This document shows positions 37,699-45,955 of a DNA stretch of 64,000 bases, piece after piece (position 1 is the stretch's first letter; each line of letters opens with the position of its first letter). The position numbers and the translations under genes are program-made. Origin of the DNA: Duganella sp. BuS-21 (GTDB taxonomy: Bacteria; Pseudomonadota; Gammaproteobacteria; Burkholderiales; Burkholderiaceae_D); assembly GCA_041874725.1 (NCBI GenBank), contig CP097466.1:992001-1056000 (forward strand), written 5' to 3'. A model generated the notes under the pieces. It was not told the DNA's origin. It worked only from the letters and a program-made list of their open reading frames with translations, and made no database searches.

Positions 37699-40023
37699 AT
37701 GGCGCGGCGCTGGTTCTGCCTATGGTGTTGGACATGGTTATTCATGAGTGGCGTGCTGGCGCAGACGCCGCCGGCGCCGCCACCGCCACCGCAAGAGGAA
37801 GAGCTTTTTCTGGAGGTAGTCTTGAACGGCGAATCGACCGGCCTGATACTGCGTTTTACCCGGGGCAAGAGCTCGGGGCTGCGCAGTTCCGTGCAGAACC
37901 TGCGCGATCTTGAGCTCGAGCCCAAGCTGTTCGGCGTGGCGCAGCTGGAGCAGTTCGACCTCGACGGCATCAAGGGCCTGAGCTACGCCTACGACGCGGC
38001 GCGCCAGAGCATTGCGCTGCGCATCGACGACGCCCTGCGCGCACCGCTGGCCTTGTCCGGGCGCAGCGTGCGCAAGCCCGACACCGCCACGGTGACGCCG
38101 GGCGCGGTGCTCAACTACGACGCCTTCAGCGTGCTGGGCCGCAACCGCAGCAGCGTCATCAGCCACGAGCTGCGCTACTTCAACGCCAACGGCGTGCTGA
38201 CCAGCACCGGCACCGTCAACCTCAGCCGCCAGCTGCGCCAGTATGTGCGCTTCGATACGGCCTGGGTCCACGCCGATCCCGACACGCTGGAAACCTGGAC
38301 CGTGGGCGACCTGATTTCCGCCTCGCTCCCTTGGTCGCGCTCGCTGCGCATGGGCGGCGTGCAGTGGAAGCGCAGCTTCGACCTGCGGCCCGATCTGCTG
38401 ACCTTCCCGGCCGCCGCGCTGTCCGGCTCGGCCGTGGTGCCGAGCGCGGTCACGCTCTACATCAACGGCGTGCGCCAGGTGGAGACGGCGGTGCCGTCCG
38501 GCCCCTTCATCATCAACCAGGTGGCCGGCATCAACGGCGCCGGCCTGGCCACGCTGGTCACGCGCGATCCGGCCGGGCGCGCCATCAGCACCACCTTGCC
38601 GCTGTACGTCGACACCCGCATGCTGGCCGAAGGCCTGAGCGATTATTCGTTCGAGCTGGGCGTGCTGCGGCGGCGCTACACCACCGATTCCTTCGGCTAT
38701 GCGCGCACGCCGGTGGCCAGCGGCTCGCTGCGCCACGGTCTCGGCGACAGCCTGACAGTGGAGGCGCACGGCGAGAGCGGCAACGGCCTGATCAACGGTG
38801 GCGGCGGCCTGCTGTGGCGGCTGGGCCAGGCCGGCGTGGTCAGCGCTTCGCTGGCCGGCAGCGGCGGCGACGGCAACGGCGCCAGCCGGCGCGGCGGCCA
38901 GGCCACGCTCGGCTACCAGTACCTGAGCCCGCGCTTCAGCGTCGACCTGCAGTCGCTGCGCGCCAGCGCCGGCTACAGCGACCTCGGCACGCTGGACGGC
39001 GCCGCCGGCGTGCGCGCCAGCGACCGCGTGACGCTGAACCTGTCGCTGTTCGCCGGGCACGGCCTGGGCCTGAGCATGATCAACCTGCGTTCGCCGCTGG
39101 TGCCGCCGGCGCGTGTGCGCGCGCTGTCGTATTCGGCCAGCCTGGGCTGGGGCTTGTTCTTCAGCGTGAGCGCTTTCCGCGACGCCCGCGACGACAAGGC
39201 GCGCGGCGTGTTCTTCAGCGTCAGCGGCAGCTTCGGCGACCGCATTTCCGCCAGCGTCAGCCGCAGCCGTCAGAACGACGCGCGCAGCACCACCAGCACG
39301 ATCGGGCGCTCGGCCGGCTATGGCGGCGGCTTCGGCTGGGGCCTGCAGGCGCTTAACAACAACGGCGCCACCTTGCGCGCGGCGCAGGCCACGTATCTGG
39401 GCAACTACGGCCAGGTCAGCGCGCTGATGCAGGAGACCGGCGGCCAGCGCAACACCTCGCTCGATGTCATCGGCGCGCTGGTGATGATGGACGGCAGCGT
39501 GCACGCGGCGCGCCAGGTCGGCGGCGGCTTCGCGCTGGTCTCGACCGACGGCGTCGGCGGCGTCCCGGTGCTGCAGGAAAACCAGGTGATCGGCAAGACC
39601 AGCAGCGCCGGCTATCTGCTGGTGCCCAACCTCAATCCCTACCTGAGCAACCAGGTCGGCATCGATCCCAGCAAGCTGCCGCTCGATGCGCGCATCGCCA
39701 GCACCGGCCGCAGCGTGGTGCCGGCGCGCGGCTCGGGCGTGCTGGTGCGCTTCCCGGTGGAGACCTACGCCGCCGCCAGCGTGATCCTGCATGACGGCGC
39801 CGGCAAGCCGCTGGCGGCCGGCGTCTCCGTGCTGCACGTGGAAAGCGGCGCCAGCACCGTGGTCGGCTACGACGGCGTGGCCTTTATCGACCATCTGCAG
39901 CCGCTCAACCATCTGCGGCTGGAGCTGGACGGCAAGCCGTGCGTGATCGAGTTTCCCTATGACGCGCTGAAGGGCGAGGCGATGCCGACGCTGGGCCCGT
40001 ACAGCTGCCGGAGCGTGCAATGA
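37699..40023 (+). CDS. Outer-membrane usher (Csu-type)
   Basis: 774 residues, with a signal peptide ending near MSGVLAQ and a proline-rich stretch (PPAPPPPPQ). The PapC-type usher is recognised by ELFLEVVLNGESTGLILRF at the N-terminus, then YNAFS-like plug and barrel segments (NYDAFSVLGRNRSSVISHEL; FIINQVAGINGAGLATLVTR; LYINGVRQVETAVPSGPF) and the C-terminal GYDGVAFIDHLQPLNHLRLE and GLPYDA-like ends. It secretes and assembles pilus subunits across the outer membrane. It lies 6 bp behind the chaperone and overlaps the tip gene by 4 bp (ATGA). Confidence 0.93.
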   Translation: MARRWFCLWCWTWLFMSGVLAQTPPAPPPPPQEEELFLEVVLNGESTGLILRFTRGKSSGLRSSVQNLRDLELEPKLFGVAQLEQFDLDGIKGLSYAYDAARQSIALRIDDALRAPLALSGRSVRKPDTATVTPGAVLNYDAFSVLGRNRSSVISHELRYFNANGVLTSTGTVNLSRQLRQYVRFDTAWVHADPDTLETWTVGDLISASLPWSRSLRMGGVQWKRSFDLRPDLLTFPAAALSGSAVVPSAVTLYINGVRQVETAVPSGPFIINQVAGINGAGLATLVTRDPAGRAISTTLPLYVDTRMLAEGLSDYSFELGVLRRRYTTDSFGYARTPVASGSLRHGLGDSLTVEAHGESGNGLINGGGGLLWRLGQAGVVSASLAGSGGDGNGASRRGGQATLGYQYLSPRFSVDLQSLRASAGYSDLGTLDGAAGVRASDRVTLNLSLFAGHGLGLSMINLRSPLVPPARVRALSYSASLGWGLFFSVSAFRDARDDKARGVFFSVSGSFGDRISASVSRSRQNDARSTTSTIGRSAGYGGGFGWGLQALNNNGATLRAAQATYLGNYGQVSALMQETGGQRNTSLDVIGALVMMDGSVHAARQVGGGFALVSTDGVGGVPVLQENQVIGKTSSAGYLLVPNLNPYLSNQVGIDPSKLPLDARIASTGRSVVPARGSGVLVRFPVETYAAASVILHDGAGKPLAAGVSVLHVESGASTVVGYDGVAFIDHLQPLNHLRLELDGKPCVIEFPYDALKGEAMPTLGPYSCRSVQ

Positions 40024-41030
40024 TGGCGCGCCGCTGGACCATGTTGCTGGGTTTGCTGCTGGCGCTGCTGGCCGGCCAGGCGCGCGCCGACAACTGCACC
40101 ATCACCCCCAGCGATATCGTGTTCCCCAGCGTGAGCTCGATTTCCGCCAGCGACGTCTTCGCCAGTTCGGTCAACATGACCGTTACCTGCACCTGGACCA
40201 ACTTCCTCACCAATCTGCTGACGCCCAACGTGACGGTGTGCCTGTACCTGGGCGCCGGCAGCAATTCCTCCGCCACGGTGACGGCGCCGCGGCAGATCGG
40301 CAACGGCGCGCTCAAGGCCAACTACAACATCTATACCGACGGCAGCTATGCGGCGTCCAAGATCTGGGGCGGCTGGGTCGGCACCAGCACGGCGTCCACG
40401 CCGATCACCTTTTCCATGACCAAGACCGGCGGCACCGGTGCGCTGTCGCAGGTGATTCCGCTGTACGGCAAACTGACCGCCGACGCCACCCTGGCGGCCA
40501 ACGTGGTGGGCGCGGACGACCTGACGCTGACCTCGAATTTCGGCAGCGGCAGCGCGCTGATGCAGTACATCTTCTTTATCGGCCCGACGCAGGCTTGCGC
40601 GCTGGGGCCGACGGCGGCGATTCCGTTCCAGGTGCGCGGCCGGGTGATCAACGATTGCAACATCGGCGTCGGCGCGCTGACCTTCCCGGACGCCAGCCTG
40701 TTGACCAGCGCCTTGCGCTCGACCGCGAACATAAGCATCCGCTGCAGCAACAGCACGGCCTACCGGATTTTGCTGTCGTATGGCGACAATGCCGGCTCGA
40801 CGACGGCGCGCAAGATGAAAAAGCTGAGCAATGCGGAAACCGTGTCCTATCAGCTCTCCAACACGCTCGATGGGACGAACTGGGGCGATGGCAACAGCGG
40901 TACGGTGGTGGTAACGGGGACCGGAGACGGCAACAGCGCGACGGTGAAGGTGTTCGGCAGGGTGCCGTCGCAAACCACGCCGTCGCCGGGGGACTACAAG
41001 GACACGATTACGGCGACCGTACAGTTTTGA
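40020..41030 (+). CDS. Two-domain spore coat U (SCPU) pilus tip protein
   Basis: 336 residues with a signal peptide ending near GQARA. The protein has two SCPU-like domains of about 150 residues each: the first starting NCTITPSDIVFPSV and the second starting DCNIGVGALTFPDASLLTS, each with conserved cysteines and a beta-rich C-terminal strand (YKDTITATVQF). The two-domain plan is that of CsuE-type tip adhesins. It follows the usher with a 4-bp overlap. No separate single-domain major subunit gene is in this operon. REP-like sequence follows directly. Confidence 0.9.
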   Translation: MMARRWTMLLGLLLALLAGQARADNCTITPSDIVFPSVSSISASDVFASSVNMTVTCTWTNFLTNLLTPNVTVCLYLGAGSNSSATVTAPRQIGNGALKANYNIYTDGSYAASKIWGGWVGTSTASTPITFSMTKTGGTGALSQVIPLYGKLTADATLAANVVGADDLTLTSNFGSGSALMQYIFFIGPTQACALGPTAAIPFQVRGRVINDCNIGVGALTFPDASLLTSALRSTANISIRCSNSTAYRILLSYGDNAGSTTARKMKKLSNAETVSYQLSNTLDGTNWGDGNSGTVVVTGTGDGNSATVKVFGRVPSQTTPSPGDYKDTITATVQF

Positions 41031-41037
41031 ATACCGC

Positions 41038-41117
41038 CGTCATTCCCGCGAAAGCGGGAATCCATGCGGCAGTTGCGGGACAAGCTCAATATGGGTTCCC
41101 GCCTGCGCGGGAACGAC
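41038..41117. repeat. REP-like hairpin doublet
   Basis: Two GC-rich hairpins in series: ATTCCCGCGAAAGCGGGAAT (41042-41061) and GTTCCCGC/GCGGGAAC (41095-41114), joined by a CCATGCGGC... spacer. The first has the dRS3-like pattern ATTCCC-N8-GGGAAT. The arrangement matches the interior of the two MITE-like elements, but this copy lacks the TTAAGTTAA-type ends. It lies between convergent genes and could also act as a terminator. Confidence 0.7.
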
Positions 41118-41142
41118 AGCGCTGACTTGAGCGGGACTTGGA

Positions 41143-41433
41143 TCAGAAATACAGAGTCCACTCGCCGGGAGCGGCTTCCTGGCGGATGGCGCCGGCTTTT
41201 GTGTCGGTGACGGCGGCGGCGGGCGCGGTGGCGCGCTGCAGCTGGTAAGGAGTCTTGAGCTGGCAGGCGACCGCTGGAGCGGCTTTGGCGGCTTTGTCGG
41301 CGGTCTGGACGGTGCAGGATTCCTTGACCTCAAAGCTCACCTGCATGGCGGCGCTGGCGGACTTGCCGGCGGCATTGGCCAGCAGTGGCAGGCTGCACAG
41401 CGTGATAGCGATGATTTGAGTGAAAGTTTTCAT
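41143..41433 (-). CDS. Small secreted protein, possible pilin-related subunit
   Basis: 96 residues with a signal peptide (MKTFTQIIAITLCSLPLLAN, cleavage near ANAAG). The mature part (about 75 residues) contains MQVSFEVKESCTVQTADKA and VACQLKTPYQL, reminiscent of the N-terminal beta strand and cysteine pair of SCPU subunits, but is much shorter than the about 150-residue pilins. It is convergent to the pilus operon. It has no convincing ribosome site. It could be a truncated pilin, an accessory factor or unrelated; the similarity is only by eye. Confidence 0.6.
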   Translation of the reverse strand: MKTFTQIIAITLCSLPLLANAAGKSASAAMQVSFEVKESCTVQTADKAAKAAPAVACQLKTPYQLQRATAPAAAVTDTKAGAIRQEAAPGEWTLYF

Positions 41434-41833
41434 ATTTACACACGTTTTTGAGGTGCGCGGCAATCTGGTTAGGTGGTTACGTCGTTGAGGTGACCACCAG
41501 CCGCGAAAGTTAATCTACAGGAAGAATTTTATCCTGAAAGAACACTCTCGCGAATGTTCACATTCTACACGGAAATTTACGTGTGGAAACAAAGTGATGA
41601 TTGGAGAGATTTCGGGGCCGTTTAGCGCCGCAGTGAAGCCAGTCTGAAAAGCGCGAAAAACCGCGAGCTTTCATAGGAGAAATATGTCAAACCGCAGGAC
41701 AAAAGAGGAGACCAAATTGACGCTCAAATATACACACATTGTCACGCAGCTTGCATCACATAAAAAAGTCACACTTTATTGCATCTAACTTGCAAGTAAC
41801 CCCCCCCCCGAGCACCCTTTAAGGAGTAGAAAA
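41434..41833. other. AT-richer intergenic region
   Basis: About 400 bp without a gene, noticeably more AT-rich than the surroundings, between the 96-residue secreted protein and the HxlR gene (divergent). It contains a 10-C homopolymer run at its right end (41800-41809) and an AAGGAG ribosome site for the HxlR gene (41820-41825). Promoters for both divergent genes presumably lie here, but no strong -10/-35 pair stands out. Confidence 0.6.
41800..41809. repeat. 10-base poly-C tract upstream of the HxlR-type gene
   Basis: Ten consecutive C residues end 24 bp before the HxlR-type start codon, between the AT-rich intergenic region and the AAGGAG site. Homopolymer runs of this length are prone to slippage and could change promoter spacing or leader structure. 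No phase variation has been shown. Confidence 0.6.
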
Positions 41834-42331
41834 ATGAAACATACCGACTTTGGCAGCATGCCGTGTCCGATCGCTCGCAGCCTGGGTAAAGTAGGCGAGT
41901 GGTGGAGCATCCTGATCCTGCGCGACGCCTTGTATGGACTGACGCGCTTCGACGAGTTCGAAAAAAGCCTGAAGATCGCCCCGAATATGCTGACGCGGCG
42001 CCTGGCCGGACTGGTCGAGGGCGGTCTGATGGAGCGCCGCCAGTACAGCGCGCGGCCGCCGCGCTATGAATACTTGCTGACCAAGGCCGGGCGCGACTTC
42101 AAGCCGGTGCTGCTGGCCTTCGTCGCCTGGGGCAACGACCACCTGGCGCCGGAAGGGGCCAGCCTGCTGGTGGTGAGCCGCGAGACCGGCAAGCCGGCCG
42201 ACCAGGTGCTGGTGGACGCCAACAGCGGCCTGGCCATCAACGACGAGGACTATATGTTCGCGCCGGGTCCGGCCGCCACCGAGGGAATGCGGACCCGCCT
42301 GGTGCAGATCAACCGGCCGGCCGGCACCTGA
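41834..42331 (+). CDS. HxlR-family transcriptional regulator
   Basis: 165 residues starting MKHTDFGSMPCPIARSLGKV. The HxlR winged helix is plain: CPIARSLGKVGEWWSILILR (with the family cysteine), RFDEFEKSLKIAPNMLTRRL, GLVEGGLMERRQYSARPPRY and EYLLTKAGRDFKPVLLAF. HxlR regulators respond to redox state or small molecules and usually repress an adjacent gene; no obvious partner lies next to it on either strand. The AAGGAG site is 9 bp upstream. A poly-C tract precedes it. Confidence 0.9.
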   Translation: MKHTDFGSMPCPIARSLGKVGEWWSILILRDALYGLTRFDEFEKSLKIAPNMLTRRLAGLVEGGLMERRQYSARPPRYEYLLTKAGRDFKPVLLAFVAWGNDHLAPEGASLLVVSRETGKPADQVLVDANSGLAINDEDYMFAPGPAATEGMRTRLVQINRPAGT

Positions 42332-42543
42332 TCCCGTCTGTGACGCCGTCGCCGGCATTGCCAGAACAGCCATTGGCAATGCGGCGGTGGGTGTTGCTTC
42401 CATTAAACAAGTTTCTACTGGGAACTTAAAATACTTTGATATCAGGCACTTAGAGGGGGCTGCCGGCCCGATCTGCAAACTGTGGAATAATGCGGTAGCG
42501 GCGCGTGGCGCGCTGCTGCAACACAGTAGAGGAAAGTCACTTG

Positions 42544-45390
42544 GTGGACATGTTCGCGCTCGACGACGAGTTGGCGCAATGGAATGCAATATTGCTTGAA
42601 GTGCAAGGCCCGGAACGGCCCCGGCTGCTGACAGCGCTGGCCTGGCATTTGCGCCAGCGCGACCCTGCGCGCGCCGCGCAATTGTCCGCCGAGGTGGTCG
42701 CGCTGCTGGCACTGTTGCCCACCGCCGAGATGGCGCTGCAACGCGCCCGCCTGCGCCTGATCGGCGCCGAGCAGGAGTGGCTGCGCGGCGAACTCGACAC
42801 CGCCCAATACCATCTTGAACAGGCGCTGCAGCTGTGCGAGCAGGCCGCGCCGGTGGCGTCCGCCGTGGCGGTGGCCGCCTGCCGCGCCGACGCTTGCTGG
42901 ACCCTGGCCTGGGTGGCCAACGACCGTGGCGACAGCGCCGCCGGCGACAGCTGGCTGCGCCAGGCCGCCGCCGCCGCCCGCACGGCGCAGGACCCGCTGC
43001 GCATCGACGTCATCGACGCCGCCTCCGGCATTTGCGATGCCTTCGGCGACTGGCAGGCCGCGCAGCAGCGCTGGCAGGGCCGCTTCGGCGCCGACCTGAG
43101 TCATACCCCGGCGATCGCGGCCGGCTGGATCAGCGATTTCTTCGGCACCTGCGCGTTCCAGCGCAGCGAATACGGCCGCGCCATCGGCCACCTGATGCTG
43201 AGCTTTGAAACGGCGCTGGCCACCGGCCAGATCCGCCGCGCCATCATCGTCGCCACCAACATCGGCAACGGCTTCACCAGCCTGAACGCGCACGAAGCGG
43301 CGCTGGACTGGATGCAGCGCGGGCTGGACCTGGCGCGTCCGACCGGCTGGCCGCTGAGCATCGGCATGTGCCTGATGCAGACCGCCGAAACGCTGCGCCA
43401 GCTGGGCCAGCGCGACGCCGCGCAAAGCCTGCTGCGCGAGGCGCTCAACACGCTGGCGCCGCTGTCCGGATCACGCGCCTACGCGGTGGCGCTGGAGTAC
43501 CAGGGCGACCTGGCGCTGGACCTGGGCAACCACGTGGCGGCGCTGGACAGCTTCACGCGCCTGGCCGCGCGCGGCGACGCCTTGTGTCAGAGCGATTTCC
43601 AGAGCAGCGCACGGCGCGGGCAGGCGCACGCGCTGTCGCACCTGGCGCGTCCTGACGAGGCGCTGGCGGCCGCCCAGGGCGCGCTGGCGCTGGCGCGCGA
43701 CCACGGCGACGCCTCGAGCCAGATCGCCGCGCTTAACGTGCTGGCCGACATCCACGCGCGCCACGACTTGCCGGCGCCGACGCCGCTGATGGCGCCCAAC
43801 GCCGTGCTGCATTACCTGCAGCTGGCGCTGGAGATCGCCGCCACCATCGAAGGCTACACCGTGCCGGGCGCGCTGCTCGACGCGGCGGCGCGCGAGTATG
43901 CCGCCATCGGCGACTATCAACGGGCCTATACCATCGCGCTGCGCGCCAACGCCGCGCGCGACCAGACCCACAGCAAGGAAGCCACCAACCGCGCCATCGC
44001 CATGCAGGTGCAGTACCAGACCGAGCGCGCGCAGACCGAGGGCGAACATCATCGTCAACTGGCGGCGGCCGAGGCGCAGCGCGCCGAAGTGCTGCAACAG
44101 ACCAGCGCCACGCTGGAGCACTTGAGCGCCATCGGCCAGGAGATCACCGCGCACCTGGATGCGGCGGCGGTGTTCCGCGCGCTGGACCGCCACGTGCACG
44201 GCCTGCTGGACGCCACCCACTTCTCGATCTTCCTGCTGGAGCCGGACGGCGAAACGCTGGTGTGCGCCTTCGGCGTGGAGGCGGGCAAGGCGCTGCTGCC
44301 GATCCGCATTCCGCTGGCCACCTCCGGCGCCAACTCGGCGCGCTGCGTGCGCGAACAGCGCGAAATCCTGATCGAGCTCGATGAGCAGGGCATCACGCCC
44401 AACCTGATCCCCGGCACCTTGCCGACACTAAGCCTGTTGTTTGCGCCGCTGCGCGTCGGCACGCGGGTGCTGGGCGCGATGACGGTGCAGTCGCTGCAGG
44501 CGCGTTCCTACGGCGAGCGCGAACGCCTGATTTTCCGCACCCTGTGCGCCTACGGCGCCATCGCGCTCGACAACGCGCGCGCCTACCAGCAGGTGGCGGC
44601 GACCCAGGCGCAACTGCTGGAAAAGAATGTGGAACTGGAGCAGGCCTACAAGGCGCTGGAGGAAGTCAGCCTGACCGACCAGCTGACCGGCTTGCGCAAC
44701 CGCCGCTTCTTCCTGCAGAACGTCGACGCCGACGTGGCCATGAGCTTGCGCGGCTACGAGGCCGGCCAGCACCGCGAGCTGACCGAATGCGATATGCAGA
44801 CCCCGAAGGATCTGGTGTTCTTCATGGTCGACCTGGATCACTTCAAGGAAGTGAACGACCGCTATGGCCACGCCGCCGGCGATTCGATCCTGGTGCAAAT
44901 GCAGGAACGCCTGCGCGAAGTGTTCCGCGAATCGGATTATGTGATTCGCTGGGGCGGCGAGGAATTCCTGGTGCTGGCGCGCGCCACCCATCGCGACGAG
45001 GCGGCCGGCGTGGCCGAGCGCATGCGCCGCGCGGTGGCCGAGCGTGACTTCGAACTGCCGGACGGCGGCCGGTTGTCCAAGACCTGTTCGATCGGCTTCG
45101 CGTGCTTCCCCTTCCTGCCGGAGCAACCGCGCCTGTTGTCCTGGTCGCAGGTGGTGGAGCTGGCCGACCAGGGCCTGTATATCGCCAAGCGTTCCGGCCG
45201 CGATGCGTGGGCGGCGCTGTATAGCACTGCGGCCACGCGCGCCGATGGTGTGTTCCCGCGCTTGATGCAGCGGCTCGACCAGGCCGTAGTCGATGGCGAA
45301 GTGCGCGTGGTGAGTAATTTGAGCGGCCCGCTGGTGCTGGGCGGCGAGCGTCGCCGCATCGGTTTGTCCAGCGACCTGGAACTGGGTTAA
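42544..45390 (+). CDS. Diguanylate cyclase with TPR-like and GAF domains
   Basis: About 948 residues. The start is uncertain: GAGG at 42529-42532 best suits TTG 42541 or GTG 42544; ATG 42550 is also possible. The first 480 or so residues are helical TPR-like repeats (for example DRGDSAAGDSWLRQAAAAAR, LGQRDAAQSLLREALNTL). A coiled coil leads to a GAF domain (about 540-690), then the GGDEF domain: SLTDQLTGLRNRRFF, FFMVDLDHFKEVNDRYGHAA, and RWGGEEFLVLA. The allosteric I-site RxxD is present as RESD, five residues before GGEEF, so product inhibition by c-di-GMP is expected. No EAL domain. Cytoplasmic. Confidence 0.9.
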   Translation: MDMFALDDELAQWNAILLEVQGPERPRLLTALAWHLRQRDPARAAQLSAEVVALLALLPTAEMALQRARLRLIGAEQEWLRGELDTAQYHLEQALQLCEQAAPVASAVAVAACRADACWTLAWVANDRGDSAAGDSWLRQAAAAARTAQDPLRIDVIDAASGICDAFGDWQAAQQRWQGRFGADLSHTPAIAAGWISDFFGTCAFQRSEYGRAIGHLMLSFETALATGQIRRAIIVATNIGNGFTSLNAHEAALDWMQRGLDLARPTGWPLSIGMCLMQTAETLRQLGQRDAAQSLLREALNTLAPLSGSRAYAVALEYQGDLALDLGNHVAALDSFTRLAARGDALCQSDFQSSARRGQAHALSHLARPDEALAAAQGALALARDHGDASSQIAALNVLADIHARHDLPAPTPLMAPNAVLHYLQLALEIAATIEGYTVPGALLDAAAREYAAIGDYQRAYTIALRANAARDQTHSKEATNRAIAMQVQYQTERAQTEGEHHRQLAAAEAQRAEVLQQTSATLEHLSAIGQEITAHLDAAAVFRALDRHVHGLLDATHFSIFLLEPDGETLVCAFGVEAGKALLPIRIPLATSGANSARCVREQREILIELDEQGITPNLIPGTLPTLSLLFAPLRVGTRVLGAMTVQSLQARSYGERERLIFRTLCAYGAIALDNARAYQQVAATQAQLLEKNVELEQAYKALEEVSLTDQLTGLRNRRFFLQNVDADVAMSLRGYEAGQHRELTECDMQTPKDLVFFMVDLDHFKEVNDRYGHAAGDSILVQMQERLREVFRESDYVIRWGGEEFLVLARATHRDEAAGVAERMRRAVAERDFELPDGGRLSKTCSIGFACFPFLPEQPRLLSWSQVVELADQGLYIAKRSGRDAWAALYSTAATRADGVFPRLMQRLDQAVVDGEVRVVSNLSGPLVLGGERRRIGLSSDLELG

Positions 45391-45394
45391 GCCG

Positions 45395-45955
45395 ATGGAA
45401 AAGACACGCTGCAGCTGGGCCAATCCGGCCAACCCCCTGTATCTGGACTATCACGACACCGAGTGGGGCGTGCCGTGCCACGACGAGCGCCGCTTGTTCG
45501 AGATGCTCAATCTCGAAGGCGCGCAGGCCGGCTTGAGTTGGGAGACCATCCTCAACAAGCGTGAGAACTACCGCGCGGCATTCGACCAGTGGGATGCGAA
45601 GAAGATCGCGGCGTATGGGCCGGAGAAGGTGGCGGAGTTGCTGGCCAATGCCGGCATCGTGCGCAATCGCTTGAAGGTGGCGGCGGCGATCAGCAATGCG
45701 CAGGCTTATCTGCGCCTGGTGGAGGGCGGCGGCGGCCTGGATCAGCTGCTTTGGTCGTATGTCGGCGGCAAGCCGCTGGTGCGCGGCAAGGAGCCGCGTC
45801 CGGCCAAGACGGAGCTGTCGGACCGGATCTCCAAGGATCTGGCCAAGCTGGGCTTCAAGTTTGTCGGCTCGACGATTATTTACGCGTATATGCAGGGTAT
45901 CGGCATGGTGGATGATCATGCTCCCGATTGTTTTTGCAGGAAGAAGCGCAAGTGA
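45395..45955 (+). CDS. tag: DNA-3-methyladenine glycosylase I
   Basis: 186 residues, the usual Tag length. The N-terminus reads CSWANPANPLYLDYHDTEWG, followed by EMLNLEGAQAGLSWETILNK (about 36-55) and the C-terminal zinc-binding part VDDHAPDCFCRKK. The enzyme excises 3-methyladenine from alkylated DNA. It starts 4 bp after the cyclase stop and overlaps the next gene by 4 bp (GTGA), so all three may be cotranscribed. Confidence 0.95.
   Translation: MEKTRCSWANPANPLYLDYHDTEWGVPCHDERRLFEMLNLEGAQAGLSWETILNKRENYRAAFDQWDAKKIAAYGPEKVAELLANAGIVRNRLKVAAAISNAQAYLRLVEGGGGLDQLLWSYVGGKPLVRGKEPRPAKTELSDRISKDLAKLGFKFVGSTIIYAYMQGIGMVDDHAPDCFCRKKRK

Noticed and set aside
37738..40020. 760-codon minus-strand frame opposite the usher
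   Set aside because: Shadow frame; the usher is clear.
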